Assembly: GCA_021373185.1 (NCBI GenBank)
Contig: JAJFTF010000033.1
Coordinates: 1 to 33,878 of the forward strand
Direction of reading: 5' to 3'
Origin: Betaproteobacteria bacterium
Lineage (GTDB): Bacteria > Pseudomonadota > Gammaproteobacteria > Burkholderiales > Sulfuricellaceae
DNA: 33,878 bases
Shown: positions 1 to 12,168 of the stretch, in pieces
Position numbering within the stretch: position 1 is the first letter of the stretch
Layout of the letters: each line of letters opens with the position of its first letter
The notes under the pieces: model-generated
The model's input: only the letters and a program-made list of their open reading frames with translations
Database searches by the model: none
Told to the model about the DNA's origin: nothing
Position numbers and translations under genes: made by a program

Positions 1-297
1 CTGGCGCTGGCTTTCCAGCCGGCGGAGGCCGCAGTCTTGTTGCATCTGCCGCCCGTCACCTGGGGGCTGTTGCTGGCGCTCGGCGTGGTGATGTTCCTGG
101 TGACGGTAACCGTGCAGTACGGCCTGACCCATACCCCGGCCAACCAGGCTATCGTGATTTTCCTGTTCGAACTGGTGGTCGCCGCCGTGTCGTCCTATTT
201 CCTGGCGAACGAAACCCTGACTATGCGGGAATGGGCGGGCGGTGCGCTAATCGTCGCCGCCAGCCTGTTTTCCGGCAAATTGGAGCAGAAGGGCTAG
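1..297 (+). CDS. DMT/EamA-family transporter, C-terminal fragment
   Basis: The reading frame is open from the first base of the window, so only the last 98 residues of an inner-membrane permease are seen. Hydrophobic segments fall at about residues 17-37, 50-70 and 78-92 of the fragment. The order of short helix, a TPANQA turn, a helix ending in an NETLT loop and a final G-A-L-I-V-A helix is typical of the last helices of EamA (drug/metabolite transporter) proteins, where the E after the penultimate helix is conserved. The substrate cannot be told. Its TAG stop overlaps the stop of the convergent PilZ-like gene, the two sharing the palindrome CTAG at 294-297. A glutamate multidrug-type or amino-acid exporter are equally possible. 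Confidence 0.75.
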   Translation: MALAFQPAEAAVLLHLPPVTWGLLLALGVVMFLVTVTVQYGLTHTPANQAIVIFLFELVVAAVSSYFLANETLTMREWAGGALIVAASLFSGKLEQKG

Positions 298-848
298 CTG
301 TTATCGCGGTGGCGCGACTGGATGAAGCGCCGGTGGTTGCGGAACACGGTGCGCTCCAGCCATTCCTGCACTTCTTCGCTGAGGTGGGAGAATTCGGCGG
401 CGATGCGCGTACCGCTGGCGCCCGCGGTCGCATTGCGGATGCTGGCCGGCAGCAGCAGCGGTTGCGCCAGGCGCGGGTTGATGAACAGCGAAATCACGAT
501 ATTGCCCGCCGGCGGCGTACCCTGGCCGATCCATTCGATCCCGGACGCGCTCAGCGTGACCGGGCAGGAAGCCGGTTGGGGAATGTGTTGGGCGAGCAAT
601 TTGGAGAGCAGGTTGAGCGCGAGGTCGAGCTTGACCTCTACCCGTTCGAGCTTGCGCTCCATGTCGTTGCCGGATTCGTTGTCGCGTGCCGGCGCCTGGG
701 TTTCCATGGTGGCGAGGGCATGCAGCAGCACCACGTTGGTGTGCATCCATTCCTGCAGCACGGTTGTCGCCGGCAGCGGCCCGCTTTGCCAGCCGAGCGG
801 CATTTCGGCCTGGTAGGAAACGCCGCTGAAACCGGCTTCGTGGGTCAT
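294..848 (-). CDS. PilZ-like domain protein
   Basis: A 184-residue cytoplasmic protein, starting at the ATG at 848 behind a GGGGA ribosome site. An alpha-helical N-terminal half (about residues 25-90, with repeated Glu/Arg/Lys and Leu) precedes a beta-rich C-terminal half containing LSASGIEW, which resembles the (D/N)xSxxG segment of PilZ c-di-GMP receptor domains. The usual RxxxR arginine pair ahead of it is not evident, so nucleotide binding is doubtful. It lies 5 bases downstream of queF and is probably translated from the same message. The family assignment rests on overall pattern and the SASG motif only. A regulatory role in motility or attachment would be an inference from the PilZ family. 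Confidence 0.55.
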   Translation of the reverse strand: MTHEAGFSGVSYQAEMPLGWQSGPLPATTVLQEWMHTNVVLLHALATMETQAPARDNESGNDMERKLERVEVKLDLALNLLSKLLAQHIPQPASCPVTLSASGIEWIGQGTPPAGNIVISLFINPRLAQPLLLPASIRNATAGASGTRIAAEFSHLSEEVQEWLERTVFRNHRRFIQSRHRDNS

Positions 849-853
849 GGCAT

Positions 854-1273
854 TTATCCCCGGGTATTGCTTTGGTGCTCGAAAGCACTCAGTTCCACGC
901 GCGGCTGCGGCGTCCAGCCGGGTTGGCGATGTTCCGCCACGACATTGGTGAAAATCCCGCCGCGCACGAAGAATTTCGCGGTCAGGCGCATGAAGCGCGG
1001 CGTGGTGGCCTGCACCAGATCGTCGAGGATGCGGTTGGTGACGGCCTCGTGAAAGGCGCCTTCGTCGCGAAACGACCAGATATACAGTTTCAGGCTTTTC
1101 AGTTCGACGCACTGCCGGTCGGGGATGTAGTCCAGATACAGCGTGGCGAAATCGGGCTGGCCGGTCTTGGGACACAGGCAGGTGAACTCCGGGATTTCCA
1201 TGTGGATGTGGAAGTCGCGCTCCGGGTGGGGGTTGTCGAAGGTTTCCAGTTGCTTGCTCGGTTGGCTGGCCAT
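854..1273 (-). CDS. queF: NADPH-dependent 7-cyano-7-deazaguanine reductase QueF (short type)
   Basis: A 139-residue cytoplasmic enzyme of queuosine biosynthesis that reduces preQ0 to preQ1 with NADPH. The QueF signature is clear. The [13 protein letters not shown] segment near residues 30-42 carries the catalytic cysteine that forms the thioimide with preQ0. It is followed by the ESK-type substrate motif, here [20 protein letters not shown], with the general QueF helix after it. The length matches the single-domain (Bacillus-like) class rather than the long E. coli type. The start is the ATG at 1273, 59 bases from the divergent smc start. A perfect TATAAT lies on the minus strand about 34 bases upstream of the start. 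It is followed closely by the PilZ-like gene. Confidence 0.95.
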   Translation of the reverse strand: MASQPSKQLETFDNPHPERDFHIHMEIPEFTCLCPKTGQPDFATLYLDYIPDRQCVELKSLKLYIWSFRDEGAFHEAVTNRILDDLVQATTPRFMRLTAKFFVRGGIFTNVVAEHRQPGWTPQPRVELSAFEHQSNTRG

Positions 1274-1306
1274 GTCGGTGTCTTTGTCGAAATCGGGTAA
1301 AATCCA

Positions 1307-1312
1307 ATTATA
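1307..1312 (-). promoter_or_regulatory. Candidate -10 element for queF
   Basis: On the minus strand the 59-bp divergent spacer between queF and smc contains a perfect TATAAT, about 34 bases from the queF ATG. No good -35 hexamer is seen at 16-18 bases upstream; that position falls in the first codons of smc. The leader would be too short to hold a preQ1 riboswitch. Confidence 0.3.
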
Positions 1313-1332
1313 ACGATTAATTCCCCAAAAAA

Positions 1333-4300
1333 TTGCGCCTTACCCAGATCAAACTCGCCGGTTTCAAAACCTTCGTCGACCCCACCACCATCCATTTTCC
1401 CGGGCAGCGGGTGGGCGTGGTCGGGCCGAACGGTTGCGGCAAATCCACTGTGATCGACGCGATGCGCTGGGTGCTGGGCGAGAGTTCGGCGCGCCAGTTG
1501 CGCGGCGAATCGATGCAGGACGTGATCTTCAACGGTTCCGGCACGCGCAAGCCGGTGGGCCGCGCCAGCGTCGAACTGGTTTTCGACAACAACCTGGGCA
1601 AGGCGGCCGGCCAGTGGTCGCAATACGCCGAGATCGCGGTCAAGCGCGTGTTGCACCGCAACGGCGAATCCGGCTATTACATCAACAACCTGCAGGTGCG
1701 GCGCAAGGACATCACCGATATTTTCCTGGGTACCGGGCTGGGCGCGCGCGCCTACGCGATCATCGAGCAAGGCATGATTTCGCGGATCATCGAGGCGCGC
1801 CCCGAAGAATTGCGGGTGTTCCTGGAAGAAGCGGCAGGCATCTCGAAATACAAGGAGCGTCGCCGCGAGACCGAGTTGCGCATGAAAGATGCCCGCGAGA
1901 ACCTGCTGCGGGTAGAGGATGTGCGCCAGGAACTGGACAAGCAGATCGGCAAGCTCGAAACCCAAGCCGAGGTGGCCGGGCTGTATCTGTCGCTGCAGGG
2001 CCGGCTGAAGCTGGCGCAGAACCTGCTCGCGTTGCTCAGGAAGCGCGAGGCCGCCGCGCAATGCGAGCGCTGGCAGCGCGAAGTGGAGCGCCTGAACAAC
2101 GAGCTGGAGGCGGAAACGGCGCGCCTGCGCCAAGCCGAGAGTCAACTGGAACAGGCGCGAACGGCCCATTATGCGCTCAGCGACGTGCTGCATGAAACGC
2201 AGGGCAGCCTGTATGCAGCCAATGCTGAAGTGTCCAGGATGGAGCAGAACCTGCTCCACCTGCGCGAGAATCGCCAGCGCCTGGCATTGCAGATCGCCGC
2301 GCTACGAGAACAGAACGAGCGTTTGGTTAAGCAGCGTGGCGAGGCTTTAGCCGCGCTGGAGCTCTGGCGCGGCGATCATGCTGCGGCGCTGGAACGCATG
2401 GTGCAGGGAAAAGAGCAGCTTGAATTGGAAATCGGCAATTTGCCGTTGGCCGAACAAGGCTTTCGCGATTGCCAGCGCCGCTATAACGATTTGCAAAGCA
2501 CGCTGGCTCAGGCCGAACAGGCAAAGCAGGTGGAAGAAACGCATCGCATCCACGCACAGCGCAACCTCCAGCAACTGCAAGCACGACAGCAGCGTCTGCA
2601 GCAGGAAATCAATGTGCTGCCGCGTTTTGACGCCACATTGCTGGCGCACAAGGAAGCGGATCTGGCCGCATTGACGGATGAACGCGAGGCGGCGCAGGAA
2701 GAATTGGCCCAGTTGCTTGCCGAACTGCCGGAAGCCGGGCTACGGGCGCAGCAGGCCAGAGGTGAGCTGGAAGCGGCGCAGAATCTGGCCACCGGGCTGG
2801 GCGCCAGGCTGGATGCACTGGAGCATCTGCAAAGCCGCCTCGGCAATAATCACGAGCTTCAGGCCTGGCTGGCGCAGCATCAATTGGAAAACCTGCCGCG
2901 GCTGTGGAGCGGCCTGCGTATCGATGCGGGCTGGGATGATGCGCTGGAAAGCGTGCTGGGCGAGAGGCTGAACGGCATCGCCCTGGCAAAGCTTGATCAG
3001 GCGCGGGACTGGTCGGATGCTGTGCCGCCGGCGGCGTTAACGATATTTGAGGCGGTCGGCACCGATCAGGCTGCCGTGCCGGGCGGTAAATTTACCCCGT
3101 TGCGCCGTTATGTCTCCTGGCTTGAGGGGGCGGCCCCGGCGTTTCTGGATGACTGGCTGGACGGCGTTTATGTCGCCGAGGATGTCGCTGCCGGTTTTGA
3201 CATGCGCCATGACCTGCCGCGCGGGGCGATGCTGGTGACGCGCGAAGGCCATGTCATCACTCGCTACTCCGCGCATTTTCACGGCCCGCAAAGCGATCTG
3301 CACGGCGTGTTGGCGCGTCAGCGCGAAATCGGGGAATTGCAGGGCGAACTCGATATCTGCCGTGCCGCCTTGGCTCAGCAGCAGGTCGATGCCGCCCAGG
3401 CAGAAGCGGCGTTGGCATTGCGGCAGAAAGAAATTGCCTTGCTGAGAAACACCGTGGAAGAATCACAGCAGAAGCAGCACCACTTGCAACTCGAGGTGCA
3501 GCGGCTTGCCCAGGTCAAACAGCAGGCCGAGCAGCGGCATATGGCGATTTCTGCCGAGCAGAGCGAAATCGCAGAACAGCTCGAACTCGAGAGCGAGCGG
3601 ATGGCGGCGACGGAAGAGACGCTGCTGCTTTGTCGGGATCAGGTCGAGGCGCTACGCACACAGATGGAAGCGTCACGGCAGGAGCGTTCCGGCGCCGAAC
3701 GCCAGCTTGAACAGCAGCGCGAGGCACTGCGCACAGCCGAACGTGCTGTGCAGGAGGCGGTTTTTATCGAGCAAAATTGCCGGAACAAGATCGGTGAGAT
3801 GGAATCGTCATCGGCGCTTTACGCCGAGCAGGCGCAGGCGGCTGCCGTTCAACTGGAAAGCTTGCTTGCCGAACAGCAAGGGTTGAGCGAAGAGCCGCAG
3901 AACCTTGCGCTGCAGCAAGCACTGGCGCAGCGCCAGCAGAAGGAACAGGCGTTGTCCATGGCGCGCGATGCGCTGGCCGACGCGGCGAACCAGTTGCGCG
4001 ACCTGGAACAGCAGCGCATGGCCAGCGAGCAGAAATTGCAACCGCTGCGCGACCAGATCGGCGAAACCCGCCTCAAGGAACAGGAGGCGCGCCTTAGCCA
4101 GGAACAATATGCCGGGCAGATCAGGGAAGCCGGTGTGGATGAGGCCGAATTGGCGCAGCAGGCGGAGAAGAGTCTCAGGCCGAATGCCTTGCAGGCCGAC
4201 ATTGCCCGGCTCATGGCTGAAATAGAGGCGCTTGGGGCGGTCAACCTGGCTGCGCTCGATGAGTTGCAAACCAGCCAGGAAAGGCGCGGCTATCTCGAGT

Positions 4301-4854
4301 CCCAGGCGAACGACCTGAACGAAGCGATAGATACGCTGGAACAGGCGATCCGGCGCATTGACCGGGAAACGCGGGAACGTCTGCAAAGCACGTTCGACGA
4401 GGTAAACCGGAATTTCGGCGAACTCTTTCCTTCGCTGTTTGGCGGCGGCCAGGCGCGCTTGGTGCTGACCGGCGAGGAAATTCTTGATGCCGGCGTGCAG
4501 ATCATCGCGCAGCCGCCGGGCAAGAAAAACAGCTCGATTCACTTGCTGTCCGGCGGCGAAAAGGCGCTGACTGCGCTGGCGCTGACCTTTTCCATGTTCC
4601 AACTCAACCCGGCGCCATTCTGCCTGCTCGACGAAGTGGATGCGCCGCTCGACGATTCCAACACCGAACGGTTCTGCGAACTGGTAAAGAAAATGTCGCT
4701 GTATACCCAGTTCGTATTTATCAGTCATAACAAGATCACCATGGAAATGGCGGAGCAACTGGTTGGCGTGACCATGCAGGAAATGGGCGTGTCGCGTGTG
4801 GTGGCAGTGGATATAGAAGAAGCGATGAGAATGAAGGATGAAATGCCGGCGTGA
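1333..4854 (+). CDS. smc: Chromosome segregation/condensation ATPase Smc
   Basis: A 1173-residue SMC protein, full family length. The Walker A loop GPNGCGKST is at residues 31-39, followed by the SMC-typical WVLGE. Two very long Glu/Gln/Arg/Ala-rich coiled coils flank a globular hinge at about residues 505-660. The C-terminal head has the ABC signature [13 protein letters not shown] (about 1072-1084) and Walker [14 protein letters not shown] with D1100/E1101. It forms dimers that organise and segregate the chromosome with ScpA/ScpB, which are not in the window. I chose the TTG at 1333 because [12 protein letters not shown] is the canonical SMC N-terminus; no strong Shine-Dalgarno precedes it. 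zipA follows after 34 bases. Confidence 0.97.
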   Translation: MRLTQIKLAGFKTFVDPTTIHFPGQRVGVVGPNGCGKSTVIDAMRWVLGESSARQLRGESMQDVIFNGSGTRKPVGRASVELVFDNNLGKAAGQWSQYAEIAVKRVLHRNGESGYYINNLQVRRKDITDIFLGTGLGARAYAIIEQGMISRIIEARPEELRVFLEEAAGISKYKERRRETELRMKDARENLLRVEDVRQELDKQIGKLETQAEVAGLYLSLQGRLKLAQNLLALLRKREAAAQCERWQREVERLNNELEAETARLRQAESQLEQARTAHYALSDVLHETQGSLYAANAEVSRMEQNLLHLRENRQRLALQIAALREQNERLVKQRGEALAALELWRGDHAAALERMVQGKEQLELEIGNLPLAEQGFRDCQRRYNDLQSTLAQAEQAKQVEETHRIHAQRNLQQLQARQQRLQQEINVLPRFDATLLAHKEADLAALTDEREAAQEELAQLLAELPEAGLRAQQARGELEAAQNLATGLGARLDALEHLQSRLGNNHELQAWLAQHQLENLPRLWSGLRIDAGWDDALESVLGERLNGIALAKLDQARDWSDAVPPAALTIFEAVGTDQAAVPGGKFTPLRRYVSWLEGAAPAFLDDWLDGVYVAEDVAAGFDMRHDLPRGAMLVTREGHVITRYSAHFHGPQSDLHGVLARQREIGELQGELDICRAALAQQQVDAAQAEAALALRQKEIALLRNTVEESQQKQHHLQLEVQRLAQVKQQAEQRHMAISAEQSEIAEQLELESERMAATEETLLLCRDQVEALRTQMEASRQERSGAERQLEQQREALRTAERAVQEAVFIEQNCRNKIGEMESSSALYAEQAQAAAVQLESLLAEQQGLSEEPQNLALQQALAQRQQKEQALSMARDALADAANQLRDLEQQRMASEQKLQPLRDQIGETRLKEQEARLSQEQYAGQIREAGVDEAELAQQAEKSLRPNALQADIARLMAEIEALGAVNLAALDELQTSQERRGYLESQANDLNEAIDTLEQAIRRIDRETRERLQSTFDEVNRNFGELFPSLFGGGQARLVLTGEEILDAGVQIIAQPPGKKNSSIHLLSGGEKALTALALTFSMFQLNPAPFCLLDEVDAPLDDSNTERFCELVKKMSLYTQFVFISHNKITMEMAEQLVGVTMQEMGVSRVVAVDIEEAMRMKDEMPA

Positions 4855-4888
4855 GTTATAATTTCTAAAAATTGAGCGGAATGATGCC

Positions 4889-6067
4889 ATGAATGAATTG
4901 CAAGTCAGTCTGTTGGTGATTGGTTTCCTGGTGATTGCCGGGGTCTATGGTTTCAATCGCATCCAGGAAAGAAAGCACCGGCGCGTTGCCGAGCAGGCTT
5001 TCCCTTCCGGGCATGAGGATGTGCTGTTGCGGGAATATGAATCGGATACGCAGCCGGATGAGCACGAAATGTCAGGATTCCGCGATGATCCGAGAATTGA
5101 GCCGGTTATTTCTGAAACAGCGGATGAGCAGGAAGACAGGATGGCCGATGAAGTCGAGCCAACTCCTTTTTACGAGCCGGAAGTTGTGGAGGAGGAAGCT
5201 GACGTTGAGGTTGATGCGCAGCCTGTTCCCAATCCCAGCTACGAATACATGCCGTCTTTGGATGACGCAGTGGATTATGTGGTTCAACTTCATCTGGGCG
5301 AACCGGTTGGCGCGGCGGCGCTGCTGGGCATGCCGAGCCTGAAGGGATTGGGAAAGCGGGTTTGCTGGCTCGGCTTGAATCCGTTGTCGGGCGGGTGGGA
5401 GGAAATTGTGCCGGGCAGTTCGGCAGAATATCTTCATGTCGCGGCCACGCTGCAATTGGCGGATCGCTCCGGGCCGCTTTTCGAACAGGATTTGATTGCG
5501 TTCTGCAATCAGGTTCAGTCTATTGCCGACGAAATTGTGGCAGTTGCCGAATTTCCCGAGCGCGAGATCGCCATGGCGCGAGCTGCGGAGCTGGATAAAT
5601 TCGGTGTCGAGGTCGATGTGCTGATTGGCGTGAACGTGACCACGCAGGGCGGGGAAGCCTTTGCCGCCACCAAGATTCGCGCCCTTGCCGAGTCCGCCGG
5701 CATGAAATTACTGCCGGATGGCGCATTTCATTTCTTCGACGACGATGGCGCCGAGCTGTTTTCCTTGGTTAATCGTGATCCGACGCCGTTTACTGCGGAT
5801 AATATTCGCAATCTCAGCACCCACGGAATTACCTTTTTGTTCGATGTGCCCAAGGTCGCCGACGGTCTGCATGTATTTAACCAGATGTTGCTGATGGCCA
5901 AGAAGATGGCGCCTTCGCTGGGCGGGCAACTGGTGGATGATAATCGGCGCCTGCTGAACGATGCTGCGATCGACAAGATCAGGCAGCAGCTCTCCGATAT
6001 CTACGCCAAAATGGAAAATCAGCAGATTACGAGCGGCAGTAATCGCGCACTAAGGCTTTTCTCGTAA
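4889..6067 (+). CDS. zipA: Cell division protein ZipA
   Basis: A 392-residue essential division protein that tethers FtsZ to the inner membrane. Residues 4-22 form the single N-terminal membrane helix, followed by a basic stretch (RIQERKHRR). An acidic, Asp/Glu-rich linker with few predicted folds runs to about residue 115. The C-terminal FtsZ-binding domain (about 125-380) matches the ZipA_C pattern, including GLNPLSGGWEEI-like and FHFFDDDGAELFSLVN segments. Position between smc and ligA is the usual betaproteobacterial order and supports the call. The stop codon abuts the ligA ATG directly. A TATAAT at 4857-4862 lies between smc and zipA but has no matching -35. Confidence 0.93.
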   Translation: MNELQVSLLVIGFLVIAGVYGFNRIQERKHRRVAEQAFPSGHEDVLLREYESDTQPDEHEMSGFRDDPRIEPVISETADEQEDRMADEVEPTPFYEPEVVEEEADVEVDAQPVPNPSYEYMPSLDDAVDYVVQLHLGEPVGAAALLGMPSLKGLGKRVCWLGLNPLSGGWEEIVPGSSAEYLHVAATLQLADRSGPLFEQDLIAFCNQVQSIADEIVAVAEFPEREIAMARAAELDKFGVEVDVLIGVNVTTQGGEAFAATKIRALAESAGMKLLPDGAFHFFDDDGAELFSLVNRDPTPFTADNIRNLSTHGITFLFDVPKVADGLHVFNQMLLMAKKMAPSLGGQLVDDNRRLLNDAAIDKIRQQLSDIYAKMENQQITSGSNRALRLFS

Positions 6068-8961
<2,894 letters not shown>

Positions 8962-8962
8962 A

Positions 8963-9511
8963 ATGATCTCTGCGCAAGAAGCAAAAAAAATTCTTGAAGA
9001 GGCGGAGCTGATTTGCTCCGCTGACAAAGTTTCTGTCATCGTCAAACGGATGGCCGGCGAGATCGGCGCCGCTTTGGGGGATGCACACCCCATCGTATTG
9101 AGCGTGATGGGCGGCGCCGTGGTATTCAGCGGCCAGTTGCTGCCCTTGCTCAATTTCCCACTGGATTTCGATTACATTCACGCCAGCCGCTATGGTACTG
9201 AAACACAGGGCAATAGCCTGCAATGGAAGGTGATGCCCAAGGAGAATGTGGCGGGGCGTGTCGTGCTGGTGCTCGATGATATCCTGGATGAGGGCCATAC
9301 CTTGGCGGCGATCCGCGATGAGATTCTCGGTCTTGGTGCGAAGTCGTTTCACTGTGCAGTATTCTCGGACAAGGATTTGGGCCGGGCGAAACCTATCCAG
9401 GCCGATTTTGTCGGAACCAGTTTGCCGAATCGTTATGTTTTCGGATTCGGCATGGACGTGCGTGGGGCATGGCGTAACTTGCCCGCAATTTATGCATTAA
9501 AGGAAGAGTGA
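8963..9511 (+). CDS. Hypoxanthine(-guanine) phosphoribosyltransferase family protein
   Basis: A 182-residue purine salvage enzyme of the type I PRTase fold. The PRPP-binding loop VLVLDDILDEGHTL (about residues 97-110) is intact. An upstream VMGGAVVFSGQLL and the flexible-loop segment HASRYG are the family's other landmarks. Family members convert hypoxanthine or guanine with PRPP to IMP or GMP. The start has GGAG 7 bases upstream in the galU tail. Its neighbour is a phosphorylase that, by its active-site Asn, should release hypoxanthine. The two genes would then form a salvage pair: thioinosine to hypoxanthine to IMP. That functional link is inference from adjacency. Base specificity is not settled by sequence. 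Confidence 0.9.
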   Translation: MISAQEAKKILEEAELICSADKVSVIVKRMAGEIGAALGDAHPIVLSVMGGAVVFSGQLLPLLNFPLDFDYIHASRYGTETQGNSLQWKVMPKENVAGRVVLVLDDILDEGHTLAAIRDEILGLGAKSFHCAVFSDKDLGRAKPIQADFVGTSLPNRYVFGFGMDVRGAWRNLPAIYALKEE

Positions 9512-9515
9512 AAAA

Positions 9516-10262
9516 ATGTTAGGAATTATCGGCGGCACCGGCTTGACGCAACTGGCCAATCTTGAAATCACTCATCGACAGGTGATTCGCACTCCTTATG
9601 GCGAGCCTTCCGGCGCGCTGACTTTCGGAAAAATCAAGGATCATGAGGTGGTTTTCCTGGCGCGGCATGGCTACGGCCATTCTATCCCTCCGCACGAGGT
9701 CAATTATCAGGCAAACATGTGGGCGCTGCATGCACAGGGTGTCCAGCATGTCGTGTCAGTCGCGGCGGTGGGCGGGATCCATCCGGATTACGAGCCGGGC
9801 GCCATTGTCATCCCCGACCAGATCATCGACTACACTCACGGTCGCAAGGCGACTTATTACGATGGCAACGGCAAGCAGGTGACCCACATCGATTTTACCG
9901 AGCCGTACTGTGAAAAAATGCGCAAGCAGTGCATGCAGGCGGCCAGGTTGGCAGGAGAAACCTTTGTCGATGGCGGCGTCTATGCGGCGGTGCAAGGCCC
10001 CCGTCTGGAAACGGCAGCCGAAATCAACCGCCTCGACCGCGATGGCGCCACGATGGTGGGTATGACCGGGATGCCGGAAGCCGTACTCGCCCGCGAGATC
10101 GGACTTTGTTATGCGGCCATTGCCGTGATCGCCAACCATGCAGCCGGGCGGAACACCAGCAAGCACGTCATCAGTTTCGAGGAAATAGATGCCGTGTTGA
10201 AGCAGGCGATGCAGCGAGTGCGAAATATTCTGGAGTACGTGGTAGGCCTGGATGGCGATTAA
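9516..10262 (+). CDS. S-methyl-5'-thioinosine phosphorylase (MTAP/PNP family)
   Basis: A 248-residue trimeric-type nucleoside phosphorylase. GIIGGTGL at the N-terminus is the phosphate-binding start of the MTAP/PNP family. [20 protein letters not shown], the [12 protein letters not shown] loop and [15 protein letters not shown] follow in the expected order. In adenine-specific MTAPs the base-contacting residue after the MPE helix is Asp. Here the segment reads IANHAAG with N207, as in 6-oxopurine PNPs, so S-methyl-5'-thioinosine is the likely substrate. This is known in Pseudomonas, where methylthioadenosine is first deaminated. An AGGAAGAG ribosome site precedes the ATG. The last 11 bases overlap the deformylase gene. 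Confidence 0.88.
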   Translation: MLGIIGGTGLTQLANLEITHRQVIRTPYGEPSGALTFGKIKDHEVVFLARHGYGHSIPPHEVNYQANMWALHAQGVQHVVSVAAVGGIHPDYEPGAIVIPDQIIDYTHGRKATYYDGNGKQVTHIDFTEPYCEKMRKQCMQAARLAGETFVDGGVYAAVQGPRLETAAEINRLDRDGATMVGMTGMPEAVLAREIGLCYAAIAVIANHAAGRNTSKHVISFEEIDAVLKQAMQRVRNILEYVVGLDGD

Positions 10263-10764
10263 AGCCGTATTGCGCATGGGCGACCGGCGCCTGCTGGAAA
10301 CGGCGGCGCCGGTTGTCGCTTTTGATACGGTTGAATTGCATGAATTGTTGCAAGACATGCGCGATACCATGGCTGCGCTTAAAGGCGTTGGGCTGGCTGC
10401 CCCGCAAATCGGGGTCGGCCTGCAAGTGGTGATTTTTGGTGTCGATGCCAATCAGCGCTACCCCGAAGCCGAGTCGGTGCCATTTACGGTGCTGATCAAT
10501 CCCGTGCTGACACTGCTGGACGAAGAGCAGGAGGCGGGTTGGGAAGGGTGTCTCAGTATTCCCGGTATGCGAGGCTTGGTGCCGCGCCACAAGCGAATGC
10601 GCTACGAGGGATTCGATCAGTCCGGCAATCGGATAGATCGTTCCGTCAGTGATTTTCATGCGAGAGTGGTGCAGCACGAATGCGATCATCTGCGCGGCAT
10701 TCTTTATCCGATGCGGGTCAAGGATATGCGGCAATTTGGCTTTGCGGACGTAATGGATACATAA
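10252..10764 (+). CDS. def: Peptide deformylase
   Basis: A 170-residue metalloenzyme that removes the formyl group from nascent polypeptides. All three family motifs are present: [10 protein letters not shown] (about residues 43-52), EGCLSIPG with metal ligand C100, and QHECDH with H142, catalytic E143 and H146. It overlaps the phosphorylase gene by 11 bases. The usual partner fmt is not beside it, so this may be a second deformylase copy in the genome. That is an inference, since the rest of the chromosome is not visible. It is the last gene of the housekeeping run; no convincing terminator hairpin follows. Confidence 0.95.
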   Translation: MAIKAVLRMGDRRLLETAAPVVAFDTVELHELLQDMRDTMAALKGVGLAAPQIGVGLQVVIFGVDANQRYPEAESVPFTVLINPVLTLLDEEQEAGWEGCLSIPGMRGLVPRHKRMRYEGFDQSGNRIDRSVSDFHARVVQHECDHLRGILYPMRVKDMRQFGFADVMDT

Positions 10765-10881
10765 AGCGCCGGCGTGGCCGAATAATCATGGCGAGCCTGG
10801 GGTTGGCGGGAAAATTCAAGATGGTGTTTGTTCTTCCGATAAATCACTAGTAAGAGGGACGAATAATGAGGCGGGAGTTAA

Positions 10882-11025
10882 ATGGAAGCTGAAACATTCA
10901 CGTCGGGGCAGGCAGGCATAATTAGTGGTGTTGGCCGTGATGGTGCTGTGCTGTTTTCCCGACCAACTTTTGTCGTTGCTCGAATTTTCCTTGGGTTTCG
11001 ATTGTATTCCCACAGGCCAAACTAG
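10882..11025 (+). CDS. Possible 47-residue small ORF, unrecognised
   Basis: An ATG with GGGAG 4 bases upstream opens 47 codons ending at TAG, 22 bases before the first radical SAM gene. The product starts MEAETFTSGQAGIISGVGRD and ends in a mildly hydrophobic, Arg-containing tail. No family is recognised. It could be a leader peptide, a short unknown protein, or chance; nothing but the ribosome site favours it. Confidence 0.15.
   Translation: MEAETFTSGQAGIISGVGRDGAVLFSRPTFVVARIFLGFRLYSHRPN
10931..10947 (+). promoter_or_regulatory. Weak sigma-54-like -24/-12 candidate
   Basis: TTGGCC, then TGCT with GG and GC ten bases apart, gives the sigma-54 spacing. Only about 9 of 13 informative positions fit the consensus, with the CACG part lost. 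It sits about 100 bases ahead of the accessory operon in the only large spacer. Chance is a fair alternative. Confidence 0.15.
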
Positions 11026-11047
11026 GCAGTTTGCTTAAGGGAACATC

Positions 11048-12148
11048 ATGGTCGATTTGTTTCGTATCGATAGCCACAAGCTTATTTTTCACCCCCAACG
11101 GGTTGCGCAATTCATTGAGGCTGGGGATGATTGGGAGAAGGCAAAGCGCGTTTATCCTATTTACATTGAAATATCTCCAGTTGGCGCATGTAACCATCGC
11201 TGTACTTTTTGCGCGGTTGACTATATCGGTTACAAGAGCCAGATGCTTGATGCCGATTTGCTCTCCGAGCGACTTGCAGAAATGGGTCGGCTCGGCATAA
11301 AGAGTGTCATGTACGCGGGTGAAGGGGAGCCGCTGTTACATAAGAGAATCAACGAAATTGTCCGTGCAACGAAAGATGCCGGGATAGATGTGGCGTTCAC
11401 GACGAATGCCACTGTTCTTAACGAAGTTTTTGTCGAACAATCGCTGCCGCTTGTTTCCTGGATCAAAGTTTCCATCAATGCCGGGACAGCCGCTAACTAC
11501 GCAAAAATTCATCGGACGCGCGAGCGCGATTTCGAGCGCGTGATCAACAATTTAAAGTACGCGGTCAACTTGAAAAGGAAGCGGGGGCTCAATTGCACGA
11601 TAGGCGCCCAATCGTTGCTGCTTCCCGAAAATGCTGAAGAAATGGAGAAGCTGGCCGTTATATGCAGGGATGAGATCGGTTTGGACTATCTGGTGATCAA
11701 ACCCTACTCGCAGCATCTTTTTAGCGAAACGCACCTTTATGAAAAGGTCGATTACAGCAGCTATTTGGCAATGTCCGATTCGCTGAAAAAACTTAATACC
11801 GACAAATTTCAAGTGATTTTTCGTGAAAATACCATGAAGAAATACATGGAAGAGGGCGGACGGTATACAAAGTGCAACGCTACACCTTTTTTCTGGGCTT
11901 ACGTCATGGCTGATGGCTCGGTATATGGATGTAGCGCCTACTTGCTGGATAAGCGATTCGAATATGGCAACTTGGTCGAGAGTGCTTTCCAGAAAATTTG
12001 GGAAGGTGATAAACGCGAAGCGAATTTCCGTTATGTCAGGAATGATCTGAATATTCAGGAATGCCGGAGAAATTGCAGGATGGACGAAGTCAATCGCTAT
12101 CTATTTCAGTTACGCGAAAATCTCGTTCAGCATGTGAATTTTATCTAA
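11048..12148 (+). CDS. Radical SAM enzyme with SPASM/twitch-like C-terminus (rSAM-1)
   Basis: A 366-residue protein with the radical SAM cluster motif C48-NHR-C52-TF-C55 in an [12 protein letters not shown] context. The AdoMet-binding AGEGEPLL segment follows at about residue 95 and a TTNATVL strand after that. C-terminal cysteines C276, C295, C339 and C343 with G-S-V-Y-G-C resemble a SPASM/twitch auxiliary FeS site. Characterised members of this broad group include peptide-modifying enzymes and small-molecule dehydrogenases/dehydratases acting on aminosugars (BtrN, AprD4 type). It is the first gene of the accessory operon, behind AAGGGAAC, and precedes a sugar epimerase by 20 bases, so a sugar substrate is likely (inference). 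It is a distant paralogue of the product of 17066-18130. Confidence 0.85.
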   Translation: MVDLFRIDSHKLIFHPQRVAQFIEAGDDWEKAKRVYPIYIEISPVGACNHRCTFCAVDYIGYKSQMLDADLLSERLAEMGRLGIKSVMYAGEGEPLLHKRINEIVRATKDAGIDVAFTTNATVLNEVFVEQSLPLVSWIKVSINAGTAANYAKIHRTRERDFERVINNLKYAVNLKRKRGLNCTIGAQSLLLPENAEEMEKLAVICRDEIGLDYLVIKPYSQHLFSETHLYEKVDYSSYLAMSDSLKKLNTDKFQVIFRENTMKKYMEEGGRYTKCNATPFFWAYVMADGSVYGCSAYLLDKRFEYGNLVESAFQKIWEGDKREANFRYVRNDLNIQECRRNCRMDEVNRYLFQLRENLVQHVNFI

Positions 12149-12168
12149 ATTTAACTTGCGGATAAATT

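Larger units (their letters stand above)
10765..11047. other. 283-bp spacer at the housekeeping/accessory boundary
   Basis: No family-level gene is recognised here. It holds a possible 47-codon ORF (10882-11025, GGGAG 4 bases ahead of its ATG) and a weak -24/-12-like sequence at 10931-10947. The last bases (AAGGGAAC) supply the ribosome site of the first radical SAM gene. No clear rho-independent terminator is seen after def. The spacer is the only gap over 100 bases before 31310, so the promoter of the accessory operon most likely lies in it. Confidence 0.6.

Noticed and set aside
231..1052. Long plus-strand open frame of 273 codons
   Set aside because: It lies antisense to queF and the PilZ-like gene. 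Its product is Arg/Gly/His-rich without family features, typical of a GC-rich shadow.
1274..1332. preQ1 riboswitch ahead of queF
   Set aside because: The spacer is only 59 bases and the candidate -10 leaves a leader of about 30 bases; no aptamer-like hairpin is seen.
1099..2259. 386-codon minus-strand open frame
   Set aside because: It is antisense to the smc head and coiled coil and out of frame with queF; the product is low-complexity His/Leu/Gln.
4857..4862. Perfect TATAAT between smc and zipA
   Set aside because: No -35 hexamer is found at 16-18 bases upstream and there is no TGn extension; chance in an AT-rich 34-base gap is likely.
3808..4890. 360-codon minus-strand open frame
   Set aside because: It is antisense to the smc C-terminal half and mirrors coiled-coil codons; no motif is present.
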